64,000 nucleotides of DNA, taken from Rhipicephalus microplus (lineage: Eukaryota > Arthropoda > Arachnida > Ixodida > Ixodidae). Below the pieces are notes generated by a model. It saw only the letters and a program-made list of their open reading frames with translations. It had not been told where the DNA came from and ran no database searches. The translations under genes were made by a program, and so were the position numbers. The stretch covers positions 60,818,502-60,882,501 of the forward strand of contig NC_134701.1 of the NCBI RefSeq assembly GCF_043290135.1. Reading direction: 5' to 3'. Positions 45,701 through 59,995 of this stretch are shown piece by piece; positions within the stretch are counted from its first letter, which is position 1, and each line of letters begins with the position of its first letter.

Positions 45701-48700
45701 TTTGTTTTTTAAATAACTGCTTCTTGTGATGGTGAGATTTTAGTGAAACTAAATTTATATTTTTAATGAGGTGATGAGTCCACAGACTGCATGGATATAG
45801 TATGTCAGCCAGTTCGAAGGTTGTATGGTTAAGAAGCCGCTTGATGTTTCAAATTTTTCATCAATATCAGTAAGACATTGAAGGTTCATTACAAGCGATA
45901 GACGGTCTGTGTAAATGTGGGCTGGCGTGCTAAAGTTACTTGTAAATACGAAATTGAGTGCTTCTTGGAATGCAAATAATTGCGTGTCGTATTCGCTTGA
46001 AGAGCTACGGATCTGAGTTTTCCTGACAGTTATGATTTTTTTCATTCTTTGTCTAAGCAATATATGCCACTCCCGCGTGTATGACGTGTATGAGCAGTCA
46101 GTGTATACGTGAATGACTTTTGTTTTGAAAATAACTGCTTCTTGTAGTGGTGAGAGTTTAGTGAAACTAAAGTTATATTTTTAATGGGTTGATGAGCCCA
46201 CAGACTGCATGGATAATGTATGTCAGCCAGTTTGAAGATTTTATGATTACGAAGCCGCCTGATGTTTCAAATTTTTCATCATTATCAGTGAGACTTTGAA
46301 GGTTCATTAGAAGCGATAGACGGTCTGTGTAAATGTGGGCTGGCGTGCTAAAGTTACTTGTAAATACGAAATGAAGTGCTTCTTGGAATGCAACTAATTC
46401 CTTGTCGTATTCGCTTGAAGAGTTACGGATCTTACTTTTCCTGACAGTTATGATTTTTTTCATTCTTTGTCTAGGCAATATATGCCACTTCCGCGTGTAT
46501 GACGTGTATGAGCTGTCAGTGTATACGTGAATGACTTTTGTTTTGAAAATAACTGCTTCTTGTGATGGTGAGAGTTTAGTGAAACTAAATTTATATTTCT
46601 AATGGGGTGATGAGTCCACAGACTGCATGGATATATTATGTCAGCCAGTTCGAAAATTGTATGGTTAAGAAGCCGCTTGATGCTTCAAATTTTTCATCAT
46701 TATCAGTGAGATTTTAAGGTTCATTAGAAGCGATAGAGGGTCTATGTAAATGTACCCTGGCGTGCTAAAGTTACTTGTAAATACGAAATGAAGTGCTTCT
46801 TGGAATGCAAATAATTCCGTGTCGTATTCGCTTGAAGAGCTACGGATCTGAGTTTTCCTGACAGTTATGATTTTTTTCATTCTTTGTCTAGGCAATATAT
46901 GCCACTCCCGCGTGTATGACGTGCATGAGCTGTCAGTGTATACGTGAATGACTTTTGTTTTGAAAATAACTGCTTCTTGTGATGGTGAGAGTTTAGTGAA
47001 ACCAAATTTATATTTTTAATGGGGTGATGAGTCCACAGACTGCATAGATATAGTATGTCAGGCAGTTCGAAGATTGTATGGTTAAGAAGCCGCTTGATGT
47101 TTAAAATTTTTCATCATTATCAGTGAGACATTGAAGGTTCATTAGAAGCGATAGACGGTCTGTGTAAATGTGGGCTGGCGTGCTAAAGTTACATGTAAAT
47201 ACGAAATGAAGTGCTTCTTGGAATGCAACTAATTCCATGTCGTATTCGCTTGAAGAGCTACGGATCTGAGTTTTCCTGACAGTTATGATTTTTTTCATTC
47301 TTTGTCTAAGCAATATATGCCACTCCCGCGTGTATGACGTGTATGAGCTGTCAGTGTATACGTGAATGACTTTTGTTTAGAAAATAACTGCTTCTTGTGA
47401 TGGTGAGAGTTTAGTGAAACTAAATTTATATTTTTAATGGGGTGATGAGTCCACAGACTGCATTGATATAGTATGCCAGCCAGTTCACAGATTGTATGGT
47501 TAAGAAGCCGCTTGATGTTTCAAATTTTTCATCATTATCAGTGAGACTTTGAAGGTTCATTAGAAGCGATAGACGGTCTGTGTAAATGTGGGCTGGCGTG
47601 CTAAAGTTATTTGTGAATACGAAATGGAGTGCTTCTTGGAATGCAAATAATTCCGTGTCGTATTCGCTTGAAGAGCTACGGATCTGAGTTTTCCTGACAG
47701 TTATGATTTTTTTCATACTTTGTCTAAGCAATATATGCCACTCCCGCATGTATGACGTGTATGAGCTGTCAGTGTATACGTGAACGACTTTTGTTTTGAA
47801 AATAACTGCTTCTTGTGATGGTGAGAGTTTAGTGAAACTAAATTTATATTTTTAATGGGGTGATGAGTCCACAGACTGCATGGATATAGTATGTCAGCCA
47901 GTTAGAAGATTTTATGATTACGAAGCCGCTTGATGTTTCAAATTTTTCATCATTATCAGTGAGACTTCGAAGGTTCATTAGAAGCGATAGACGGTCTGTG
48001 TAAATGTGGGCTGGCGTGATAAAGTTACTGTATATACGAAATGGAGTGCTTCTTGAAATGCAAATAATTCCGTGTCGTCTTCACTTGAAGAGCTACGGAT
48101 CTGAGTTTTCGTGACAGTTATAATTTTTTTCATTCTTTGTCTAAGCAATATATGCCACTCCCGCGTGTATGACGTGTATGAGCTGTCAGTGTATACGTGA
48201 ATGACTTTTGTTTTGAAAATAACTGCTTCTTGTGATGGTGAGAGTTTAGTGAAAATAAATTTATATTTTTAATTGGGTGATGAGCCCACAGATTGCTTGG
48301 ATATAGTATGTCAGCCAGTTTGAAGATTGTATGGTTACGAAGCCGCTTGATGTTTCAAAATTTTCATCATTATCAGCGAGAGTTTGAAGGTTCATTAAAA
48401 GCGGTAGACGGTCTGTGTAAATGTGGGCTGGCGTGCTAAAGTTACTTGTAAATACGAAATTGAGTGCTTCTTGGAATGCAAATAATTGCGTGTCGTATTC
48501 GCTTGAAGAGCTACGGATCTGAGTTTTCCTGACAGTTATGATTTTTTTCATTCTTTGTCTAAGCAATATATGCCACTCCCGCGTGTATGACGTGTATGAG
48601 CTATCAGTGTATACGTGAATGACTTTTGTTTTGAAAATAACTGCTTCTTGTGATGGTGAGAGTTTAGTGAAACTAAATTTATATTTTTAATGGGGTGATG

Positions 48701-49096
48701 AGTCCACAGACTGCATGGATATAGTATGTCAGCCAGTTCACAGATTGTATGGTTAAGAAGCCGCTTGATGTTTCAAATTTTTCATCATTATCAGTGAGAC
48801 TTTGAAGGTTCATTAGAAGCGATAGACGGTCTGTGTAAATGTGGGCTGGCGTGCTAAAGTTATTTGTGAATACGAAATGGAGTGCTTCTTGGAATGCAAA
48901 TAATTCCGTGTCGTATTCGCTTGAAGAGCTACGGATCTGAGTTTTCCTGACAGTTAGGATTTTTTTCATACTTTGTCTAAGCAATATATGCCACTCCCGC
49001 ATGTATGACGTGTATGAGCTCTCAGTGTATACGTGAATGACTTTTGTTTTGAAAATAACTGCTTCTTGTGATGGTGAGAGTTTAGTGAAACTAAAT

Positions 49097-49819
49097 TTAT
49101 ATTTTTAATGGGGTGATGAGTCCACAGACTGCTTGGATATAGTATGTCAGCCAGTTCACAGATTGTATGGTTAAGAAGCCGCTTGATGTTTCAAATTTTT
49201 CATCATTATCAGTGAGACTTTGAAGGTTCATTAGAAGCGATAGACGGTCTGTGTAAATGTGGGCTGGCGTGCTAAAGTTATTTGTGAATACGAAATGGAG
49301 TGCTTCTTGGAATGCAAATAATTCCGTGTCGTATTCGCTTGAAGAGCTACGGATCTGAGTTTTCCTGACAGTTATGATTTTTTTCATACTTTGTCTAAGC
49401 AATATATGCCACTCCCGCATGTATGACGTGTATGAGCTGTCAGTGTATACGTGAACGACTTTTGTTTTGAAAATAACTGCTTCTTGTGATGGTGAGAGTT
49501 TAGTGAAACTAAATAATATTTTTAATGGGGTGATGAGCCCACACACTGCATGGATATAGTATGTCAGCCAGTTCGAAGGTTGTATGGTTAAGAAGCCGCT
49601 TGATGTTTCAAATTTTTCATCAATATCAGTAAGACATTGAAGGTTCATTACAAGCGATAGACGGTCTGTGTAAATGTGGGCTGGCGTGCTAAAGTTACTT
49701 GTAAATACGAAATTGAGTGCTTCTTGGAATGCAAATAATTGCGTGTCGTATTCGCTTGAAGAGCTACGGATCTGAGTTTTCCTGGCAGTTATGATTTTTT
49801 TCATTCTTTGTCTAAGCAA
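49097..49819 (-). pseudogene. in-frame satellite dimer (240 codons)
   Basis: A second, independent in-frame dimer; the boundary (aaataatatttttaatggg, near 49510-49530) lacks the usual attt of aaatttatattt and restores frame. It repeats the same RNase H-like segment twice. Its linker is KILFSFTKLSPSQEAVIFKT. Confidence 0.6.
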
Positions 49820-52800
49820 TATATGCCACTCCCGCGTGTATGACGTGTATGAGCAGTCAGTGTATACGTGAATGACTTTTGTTTTGAAAATAACTGCTTC
49901 TTGTAGTGGTGAGAGGTTAGTGAAACTAAAGTTATATTTTTAATGGGTTGATGAGCCCACAGACTGCATGGATAAAGTATGTCAGCCAGTTTGAAGATAT
50001 TATGATTACGAAGCCGCTTGATGTTTCAAATTTTTCATCATTATCAGTGAGACTTTGAAGGTTCATTAGAAGCGATAGACGGTCTGTGTAAATGTGGGCT
50101 GGCGTGCTAAAGTTACTTGTAAATACGAAATGAAGTGCTTCTTGGAATGCAACTAATTCCTTGTCGTATTCGCTTGAAGAGTTACGGATCTTACTTTTCC
50201 TGACAGTTATGATTTTTTTCATTCTTTGTCTAGGCAATATATGCCACTCCCGCGTGTATGACGTGTATGAGCTGTCAGTGTATACGTGAATGACTTTTGT
50301 TTTGAAAATAACTGCTTCTTGTGATGGTGAGAGTTTAGTGAAACTAAATTTATATTTCTAATGGGGTGATGAGTCCACAGACTGCATGGATATAGTATGT
50401 CAGCCAGTTCGAAAATTGTATGGTTAAGAAGCCGCTTGATGTTTCAAATTTTTCATCATTATCAGTGAGATTTTAAGGTTCATTAGAAGCGATAGAGGGT
50501 CTATGTAAATGTACCCTGGCGTGCTAAAGTTACTTGTAAATACGAAATGAAGTGCTTCTTGGAATGCAAATAATTCCGTGTCGTATTCGCTTGAAGAGCT
50601 ACGGATCTGAGTTTTCCTGACAGTTATGATTTTTTTCATTCTTTGTCTAGGCAATATATGCCACTCCCGCGTGTATGACGTGCATGAGCTGTCAGTGTAT
50701 ACGTGAATGACTTTTGTTTTGAAAATAACTGCTTCTTGTGATGGTGAGAGTTTAGTGAAACCAAATTTATATTTTTAATGGGGTGATGAGTCCACAGACT
50801 GCATATATATAGTATGTCAGGCAGTTCGAAGATTGTATGGTTAAGAAGCCGCTTGATGTTTCAAATTTTTCATCATTATCAGTGAGACTTTGAAGGTTCA
50901 TTAGAAGCGATAGACGGTCTGTGTAAATGTGGGCTGGCGTGCTAAAGTTACATGTAAATACGAAATGAAGTGCTTCTTGGAATGCAACTAATTCCGTGTC
51001 GTATTCGCTTGAAGAGCTACGGATCTGAGTTTTCCTGACAGTTATGATTTTTTTCATTCTTTGTCTAAGCAATATATGCCACTCCCGCTTGTATGACGTG
51101 TATGAGCTGTCAGTGTATACGTGAATGACATTTGTTTTGAAAATAACTGCTTTTTGTGACGGTGAAAGTTTAGTGAAACTATTTTTTTAATGGGGTGATG
51201 AGTCCACAGACTGCATGGATATAGTATGTCAGCCAGTTCGTAGATTGTATGGTTAAGAAGCCGCTTGATGTTTCAAATTTTTCATCATTATCAGTGAGAC
51301 TTTGAAGGTTCATTAGAAGCGATAGACGGTCTGTGTAAATGTGGGCTGGCGTGCTAAAGTTACTTGTAAATACGAAATAAAGTGCTTCTTGGAATGCAAA
51401 TAATTTCGTGTCGTATTCGCTTGAAGAGCTACGGATCTGAGTTTTCCTGACAGTTATGATTTTTTTCATTCTTTGTCTAAGCAATATATGCCACTCCCGC
51501 GTGTATGACGTGTATGAGCTGTCAGTGTATACGTGAATGACTTTTGTTTAGAAAATAACTGCTTCTTGTGATGGTGAGAGTTTAGTGAAACTAAATTTAT
51601 ATTTTTAATGGGGTGATGAGTCCACAGACTGCATTGATATAGTATGCCAGCCAGTTCACAGATTGTATGGTTAAGAAGCCGCTTGATGTTTCAAATTTTT
51701 CATCATTATCAGTGAGACTTTGAAGGTTCATTAGAAGCGATAGACGGTCTGTGTAAATGTGGGCTGGCGTGCTAAAGTTACTTGTAAATACGAAATGAAG
51801 TGCTTCTTGGAATGCAACTAATTCCTTGTCGTATTCGCTTGAAGAGTTACGGATCTTACTTTTCCTGACAGTTATGATTTTTTTCATTCTTTGTCTAGGC
51901 AATATATGCCACTCCCGCGTGTATGACGTGTATGAGCTGTCAGTGTATACGTGAATGACTTTTGTTTTGAAAATAACTGCTTCTTGTGATGGTGAGAGTT
52001 TAGTGAAACTAAATTTATATTTCTAATGGGGTGATGAGTCCACAGACTGCATGGATATAGTATGTCAGCCAGTTCGAAAATTGTATGGTTAAGAAGCCGC
52101 TTGATGTTTCAAATTTTTCATCATTATCAGTGAGATTTTAAGGTTCATTAGAAGCGATAGAGGGTCTATGTAAATGTACCCTGGCGTGCTAAAGTTACTT
52201 GTAAATACGAAATGAAGTGCTTCTTGGAATGCAAATAATTCCGTGTCGTATTCGCTTGAAGAGCTACGGATCTGAGTTTTCCTGACAGTTATGATTTTTT
52301 TCATTCTTTGTCTAGGCAATATATGCCACTCCCGCGTGTATGACGTGCATGAGCTGTCAATGTATACGTGAATGACTTTTGTTTTGAAAATAACTGCTTC
52401 TTGTGATGGTGAGAGTTTAGTGAAACCAAATTTATATTTTTAATGGGGTGATGAGTCCACAGACTGCATAGATATAGTATGTCAGGCAGTTCGAAGATTG
52501 TATGGTTAAGAAGCCGCTTGATGTTTCAAATTTTTCATCATTATCAGTGAGACTTTGAAGGTTCATTAGAAGCGATAGACGGTCTGTGTAAATGTGGGCT
52601 GGCGTGCTAAAGTTACATGTAAATACGAAATGAAGTGCTTCTTGGAATGCAACTAATTCCGTGTCGTATTCGCTTGAAGAGCTACGGATCTGAGTTTTCC
52701 TGACAGTTATGATTTTTTTCATTCTTTGTCTAAGCAATATATGCCACTCCCGCTTGTATGACGTGTATGAGCTGTCAGTGTATACGTGAATGACATTTGT

Positions 52801-53299
52801 TTTGAAAATAACTGCTTTTTGTGACGGTGAAAGTTTAGTGAAACTATTTTTTTTAATGGGGTGATGAGTCCACAGACTGCATGGATATAGTTTGTCAGCC
52901 AGTTCGAAGATTGTATGGTTAAGAAGCCGCTTGATGTTTCAAATTTTTCATCATTATCAGTGAGACTTTGAAGGTTCATTAGAAGCGATAGACGGTCTGT
53001 GTAAATGTGGGCTGGCGTGCTAAAGTTACTTGTAAATACGAAATAAAGTGCTTCTTGGAATGCAAATAATTTCGTGTCGTATTCGCTTGAAGAGCTACGG
53101 ATCTGAGTTTTCCTGACAGTTATGATTTTTTTCATTCTTTGTCTAAGCAATATATGCCACTCCCGCGTGTATGACGTGTATGAGCTGTCAGTGTATACGT
53201 GAATGACTTTTGTTTGTCTTGAAACTAACTGCTTCTTGTGATGGTGAGAGTTTAGTGAATATAAATTTATATTTAGGATGGGGTGATGAGCCTACAGAC

Positions 53300-53353
53300 T
53301 TTAGCACGCCAGCCCACATTTACACAGACCGTCTATCGCTTTTAATGAACCTT
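53300..53353 (+). repeat. 54-bp inverted segment inside a satellite monomer (copy 1)
   Basis: Here the + strand reads tttagcacgccagcccacat through cgcttttaatgaacctt, the reverse complement of the normal unit segment. About 125 bp of the unit is also lost, giving a 293-bp monomer. As a result FSTPAHIYTDRLSLLMNL is now encoded on the + strand (frame 53210-53398). Confidence 0.92.
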
Positions 53354-54253
53354 GCGAATAATTCCGTGTCGTCTTCGCTTGAAGAGCTACGGATCTGAGT
53401 TTTCCTGACAGTTATGATTTTTTTCATTCTTTGTCTAAGCAATATATGCCCCTCCCGCGTGTATGACGTGTATGAGCTGTCAGTGTATACGTGAATGACT
53501 TTTGTTTTGTAAATAACTGCTTCTTGTGATGGTGAGAGTTTAGTGAAACTAAATTTATAATTTTAATGAGGTGATGAGTCCACAGACTGCATGGATATAG
53601 TATGTCAGCCAGTTCGAAGGTTGTATGGTTAAGAAGCCGCTTGATGTTTCAAATTTTTCATCAATATCAGTGAGACATTGAGGGTTCATTACAAGCGATA
53701 GACGGTCTGTGTAAATGTGGGCTGGCGTGCTAAAGTTACTTGTAAATACGAAATTGAGTGCTTCTTGGAATGCAAATAATTGCGTGTCGTATTCGCTTGA
53801 AGAGCTACGGATCTGAGTTTTCCTGACAGTTATGATTTTTTTCATTCTTTGTCTAAGCAATATATGCCACTCCCGCGTGTATGACGTGTATGAGCAGTCA
53901 GTGTATACGTGAATGACTTTTGTTTTGAAAATAACTGCTTCTTGTAGTGGTGAGAGTTTAGTGAAACTAAAGTTATATTTTTAATGGGGTGATGAGCCCA
54001 CAGACTGCATGGATATAGTATGTCAGCCAGTTTGAAGATTGTATGGTTACGAAGCCGCTTGATGTTTCAAAATGTTCATCAATATCAGTGAGACTTTGAA
54101 GGTTCATTAAAAGCGATAGACGGTCTGTGTAAATGTGGGCTGGCGTGCTAAAGTTACTTGTAAATACGAACTGGAGTGCTTCTTGGAATGCAAATAATTC
54201 CTTGTCGTATTCGCTTGAAGAGCTACGGATCTGAGTTTTCCTGACAGTGATGA

Positions 54254-54283
54254 TTTTTTATCCTTTGTCAAAAGGATAAAAAA
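54254..54283. repeat. perfect 13-bp hairpin created in a satellite monomer (copy 1)
   Basis: TTTTTTATCCTTT-GTCA-AAAGGATAAAAAA replaces the usual tttttcatcctttgtcaaagcaatatatgcc order. The right arm is an exact inverted copy of the left arm and replaces normal unit sequence (aagcaatat), as expected of a short strand switch. Confidence 0.92.
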
Positions 54284-57200
54284 TGCCACTCCCGCCGTGT
54301 ATGACGTGTATGAGCTGTCAGTGTATACGTGAATGACTTTTGTTTTGAAACTAACTGCTTCTTGTGATGGTGAGAGTTTAGTGAATATAAATTTATATTT
54401 AGGATGGGGTGATGAGCCCACAGACTGCATGTATATAGTATGTCAGCCAGTTTGAAGATTGTATGGTTACGAAGCCGCTTGATGTTTCAAATTTTTCATC
54501 ATTATCAGTGAGACTTTGAAGGTTCATTAGGAGCGATAGACGGTCTGTGTAAATGTGGGCTGGCGTGTTAAAGTTACTTGTAAATATGAACTGGAGTGCT
54601 TCTTGGAATGCAAACAATTCCGTTTCGTATTCGTTGAAGAGCTACGGATCTGAGTTTTCCTGACAGTTATGATTTTTTCATCCTTTGTCAAAGCAATATA
54701 TGCCACTCCCGCAGTGCATGACGTGTATGAGCTGTCAGTGTATACGTGAAAGACATTTGTTTTGAAAATAACTGCTTCTTGTAGTGGTGAGAGTTTAGTG
54801 AAACTAAAGTTATATTTTTAATGGGGTGATGAGCCCACAGACTGCATGGATATAGTATGTCAGCCAGTTTGAAGATTGTATGGTTACGAAGCCACTTGAT
54901 GTTTCAAAATGTTCATCATTATCAGTGAGACTTTGAAGGTTCATTAAAAGCGATAGACGGTCTGTGTAAATGTGGGCTGGCGTGCTAAAGTTACTTGTAA
55001 ATACGAACTGGAGTGCTTCTTGGAATGCAAATAATTCCCGTGTCGTATTCGCTTGAAGAGCTACCGATCTGAGTTTTCCTGACAGTGATGATTTCTTATC
55101 CTTTGTCAAAGCAATATATGCCACTCCCGCCGTGTATGACGTGTATGAGCTGTCAGTGTATACGTGAATGACTTTTGTTTTGAAACTAACTGCTTCTTGT
55201 GATGGTGAGAGTTTAGTGAATATAAGTTTATATTTAGGATGGGGTGATGAGCCCACAGACTGCATGTATATAGTATGTCAGCCAGTTTGAACATTGTATG
55301 GTTACGAAGCCGCTTGATGTTTCAAATTTTTCATCATTATCAGTGAGACTTTGAAGGTTCATTAGAAGCGATAGAGGGTCTGTGTATATGTGGGCTGGCG
55401 GGCTAAAGTTACTTGTAAATACGAAATTGAGTGCTTCTTGGAATGCAAATAATTCCGTGTCGTCTTCGCTTGAAGAGCTACGGATCTGAGTTTTCCTGAC
55501 AGTTATGATTTTTTTCATTCTTTGTCTAAGCAATATATGCCACTCCCGCGTGTATGACGTGTATGAGCTGTCAGTGTATACGTGAATGACTTTTGTTTTG
55601 TAAATAACTGCTTCTTGTGATGGTGAGAGTTTAGTGAAACTAAATTTATATTTTTAATGAGGTGATGAGTCCACAGACTGCACGGATATAGTATGTCAGC
55701 CAGTTTGAAGATTGTATGGTTACGAAGCTGCTTGATGTTTCAAAATTTTCATCATTATCAGTGAGACTTTGAAGGTTCATTAAAAGCGGTAGACGGTATG
55801 TGTAAATGTGGGCTGGCGTGCTAAAGTTACTTGTAAATACGAAATTGAGTGCTTCTTGGAATGCAAATAATTGCGTGTCGTATTCGCTTGAAGAGCTACG
55901 GATCTGAGTTTTCCTGACAGTGATGATTTTTTCATCCTTTGTCAAAGCAATATATGTCACTCCTGCCGTGTATGACGTGTATGAGCTCTCAGTGTATACG
56001 TGAATGACTTTTGTTTTGAAAATTACTGCTTCTTGTGAAGGTGAGAGTTTAGTAAAACTAAATTTATATTTTTAATGGGGTGATGAGCCCACAAACTGCA
56101 TGGATATAGTATGTCAGCCAGGTTGAAGATTGTATGGTTACGAAGCCGCTTGATGTTTCAAATTTTTCATCATTATCAGTCAGACTTTGAAGCTTCATTA
56201 AAAGCGATAGACGGTCTGTGTAAATGTGGGCTGGCGTGCTAAAGTTACTTGTATATACGAACTGGAGTGCTTCTTGGAATGCAAATAATTCCGTGTCGTA
56301 TTCGCTTGAAGAGCTACGGATCTGAGTTTTCCTGACAGTGATGATTTTTATCCTTTGTCAAAGCAATATATGCCACTCCCGCCGTGTATGACGTGTATGA
56401 GCTGTCAGTGTATACGTGAATGACTTTTGTTTTGAAAATAACTGCTTCTTGTGATGGTGAGAGGTTAGTAAAACTAAATTTATATTTTTAATGGGGTGAT
56501 GAGCCCACAAACTGCATGGATATAGTATGTCAGCCAGGTTGAAGATTGTATGGTTACGAAGCCGCTTGATGTTTCAAATTTTTCATCATTATCAGTCAGA
56601 CTTTGAAGGTTCATTAAAAGCGATTGACGGTCTGTGTAAATGTGGGCTGGCGTGCTAAAGTTACTTGTAAATATGAACTGGAGTGCTTCTTGGAATGCAA
56701 ATAATTCCGATTCGTATTCGTTGAAGAGCTACGGATCTGAGTTTTCCTGACAGCTATGATTTTTTCATCCTTTGTCAAAGCAATATATGCCTCTCCCGCA
56801 GTGTATGACGTGTATGAGCTGTCAGTGTATACGTGAATGACATTTGTTTTGAAAATAACTGCTTCTTGTAGTGGTGAGAGTTTAGTGAAACTATTTTTTT
56901 AATGGGGTGATGAGTCCACAGACTGCATGGATATAGTATGTCAGCCAGTTCGTAGATTGTATGGTTAAGAAGCCGCTTGATGTTTCAAATTTTTCATCAT
57001 TATCAGTGAGACTTTGAAGGTTCATTAGAAGCGATAGACGGTCTGTGTAAATGTGGGCTGGCGTGCTAAAGTTACTTGTAAATACGAAATAAAGTGCTTC
57101 TTGGAATGCAAATAATTTCGTGTCGTATTCGCTTGAAGAGCTACGGATCTGAGTTTTCCTGACAGTTATGATTTTTTTCATTCTTTGTCTAAGCAATATA

Positions 57201-59011
57201 TGCCACTCCCGCGTGTATGACGTGTATGAGCTGTCAGTGTATACGTGAATGACTTTTGTTTAGAAAATAACTGCTTCTTGTGATGGTGAGAGTTTAGTGA
57301 AACTAAATTTATATTTTTAATGGGGTGATGAGTCCACAGACTGCATTGATATAGTATGCCAGCCAGTTCACAGATTGTATGGTTAAGAAGCCGCTTGATG
57401 TTTCAAATTTTTCATCATTATCAGTGAGACTTTGAAGGTTCATTAGAAGCGATAGACGGTCTGTGTAAATGTGGGCTGGCGTGCTAAAGTTACTTGTAAA
57501 TACGAAATGAAGTGCTTCTTGGAATGCAACTAATTCCTTGTCGTATTCGCTTGAAGAGTTACGGATCTTACTTTTCCTGACAGTTATGATTTTTTTCATT
57601 CTTTGTCTAGGCAATATATGCCACTCCCGCGTGTATGACGTGTATGAGCTGTCAGTGTATACGTGAATGACTTTTGTTTTGAAAATAACTGCTTCTTGTG
57701 ATGGTGAGAGTTTAGTGAAACTAAATTTATATTTCTAATGGGGTGATGAGTCCACAGACTGCATGGATATAGTATGTCAGCCAGTTCGAAAATTGTATGG
57801 TTAAGAAGCCGCTTGATGTTTCAAATTTTTCATCATTATCAGTGAGATTTTAAGGTTCATTAGAAGCGATAGAGGGTCTATGTAAATGTACCCTGGCGTG
57901 CTAAAGTTACTTGTAAATACGAAATGAAGTGCTTCTTGGAATGCAAATAATTCCGTGTCGTATTCGCTTGAAGAGCTACGGATCTGAGTTTTCCTGACAG
58001 TTATGATTTTTTTCATTCTTTGTCTAGGCAATATATGCCACTCCCGCGTGTATGACGTGCATGAGCTGTCAATGTATACGTGAATGACTTTTGTTTTGAA
58101 AATAACTGCTTCTTGTGATGGTGAGAGTTTAGTGAAACCAAATTTATATTTTTAATGGGGTGATGAGTCCACAGACTGCATAGATATAGTATGTCAGGCA
58201 GTTCGAAGATTGTATGGTTAAGAAGCCGCTTGATGTTTCAAATTTTTCATCATTATCAGTGAGACTTTGAAGGTTCATTAGAAGCGATAGACGGTCTGTG
58301 TAAATGTGGGCTGGCGTGCTAAAGTTACATGTAAATACGAAATGAAGTGCTTCTTGGAATGCAACTAATTCCGTGTCGTATTCGCTTGAAGAGCTACGGA
58401 TCTGAGTTTTCCTGACAGTTATGATTTTTTTCATTCTTTGTCTAAGCAATATATGCCACTCCCGCTTGTATGACGTGTATGAGCTGTCAGTGTATACGTG
58501 AATGACATTTGTTTTGAAAATAACTGCTTTTTGTGACGGTGAAAGTTTAGTGAAACTATTTTTTTTAATGGGGTGATGAGTCCACAGACTGCATGGATAT
58601 AGTTTGTCAGCCAGTTCGAAGATTGTATGGTTAAGAAGCCGCTTGATGTTTCAAATTTTTCATCATTATCAGTGAGACTTTGAAGGTTCATTAGAAGCGA
58701 TAGACGGTCTGTGTAAATGTGGGCTGGCGTGCTAAAGTTACTTGTAAATACGAAATAAAGTGCTTCTTGGAATGCAAATAATTTCGTGTCGTATTCGCTT
58801 GAAGAGCTACGGATCTGAGTTTTCCTGACAGTTATGATTTTTTTCATTCTTTGTCTAAGCAATATATGCCACTCCCGCGTGTATGACGTGTATGAGCTGT
58901 CAGTGTATACGTGAATGACTTTTGTTTGTCTTGAAACTAACTGCTTCTTGTGATGGTGAGAGTTTAGTGAATATAAATTTATATTTAGGATGGGGTGATG
59001 AGCCTACAGAC

Positions 59012-59065
59012 TTTAGCACGCCAGCCCACATTTACACAGACCGTCTATCGCTTTTAATGAACCTT
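59012..59065 (+). repeat. 54-bp inverted segment inside a satellite monomer (copy 2)
   Basis: Identical to 53300-53353 and displaced by 5712 bp, so the inversion predates the higher-order duplication. Confidence 0.92.
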
Positions 59066-59965
59066 GCGAATAATTCCGTGTCGTCTTCGCTTGAAGAGCT
59101 ACGGATCTGAGTTTTCCTGACAGTTATGATTTTTTTCATTCTTTGTCTAAGCAATATATGCCCCTCCCGCGTGTATGACGTGTATGAGCTGTCAGTGTAT
59201 ACGTGAATGACTTTTGTTTTGTAAATAACTGCTTCTTGTGATGGTGAGAGTTTAGTGAAACTAAATTTATAATTTTAATGAGGTGATGAGTCCACAGACT
59301 GCATGGATATAGTATGTCAGCCAGTTCGAAGGTTGTATGGTTAAGAAGCCGCTTGATGTTTCAAATTTTTCATCAATATCAGTGAGACATTGAGGGTTCA
59401 TTACAAGCGATAGACGGTCTGTGTAAATGTGGGCTGGCGTGCTAAAGTTACTTGTAAATACGAAATTGAGTGCTTCTTGGAATGCAAATAATTGCGTGTC
59501 GTATTCGCTTGAAGAGCTACGGATCTGAGTTTTCCTGACAGTTATGATTTTTTTCATTCTTTGTCTAAGCAATATATGCCACTCCCGCGTGTATGACGTG
59601 TATGAGCAGTCAGTGTATACGTGAATGACTTTTGTTTTGAAAATAACTGCTTCTTGTAGTGGTGAGAGTTTAGTGAAACTAAAGTTATATTTTTAATGGG
59701 GTGATGAGCCCACAGACTGCATGGATATAGTATGTCAGCCAGTTTGAAGATTGTATGGTTACGAAGCCGCTTGATGTTTCAAAATGTTCATCAATATCAG
59801 TGAGACTTTGAAGGTTCATTAAAAGCGATAGACGGTCTGTGTAAATGTGGGCTGGCGTGCTAAAGTTACTTGTAAATACGAACTGGAGTGCTTCTTGGAA
59901 TGCAAATAATTCCTTGTCGTATTCGCTTGAAGAGCTACGGATCTGAGTTTTCCTGACAGTGATGA

Positions 59966-59995
59966 TTTTTTATCCTTTGTCAAAAGGATAAAAAA
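59966..59995. repeat. perfect 13-bp hairpin created in a satellite monomer (copy 2)
   Basis: The same hairpin 5712 bp downstream, carried along by the higher-order duplication. Confidence 0.92.

Larger units (their letters stand above)
51167..56878. repeat. 5712-bp higher-order block, copy 1
   Basis: Every feature in this block recurs exactly 5712 bp later, including two 293-bp units, an inversion and a hairpin. In every stretch that I compared by eye the copies were identical. The left edge lies within agtttagtgaaact at 51167-51180. Confidence 0.92.

Noticed and set aside
53210..53398. + strand coding frame in the satellite
   Set aside because: It exists only because a 54-bp RNase H segment is inverted there.
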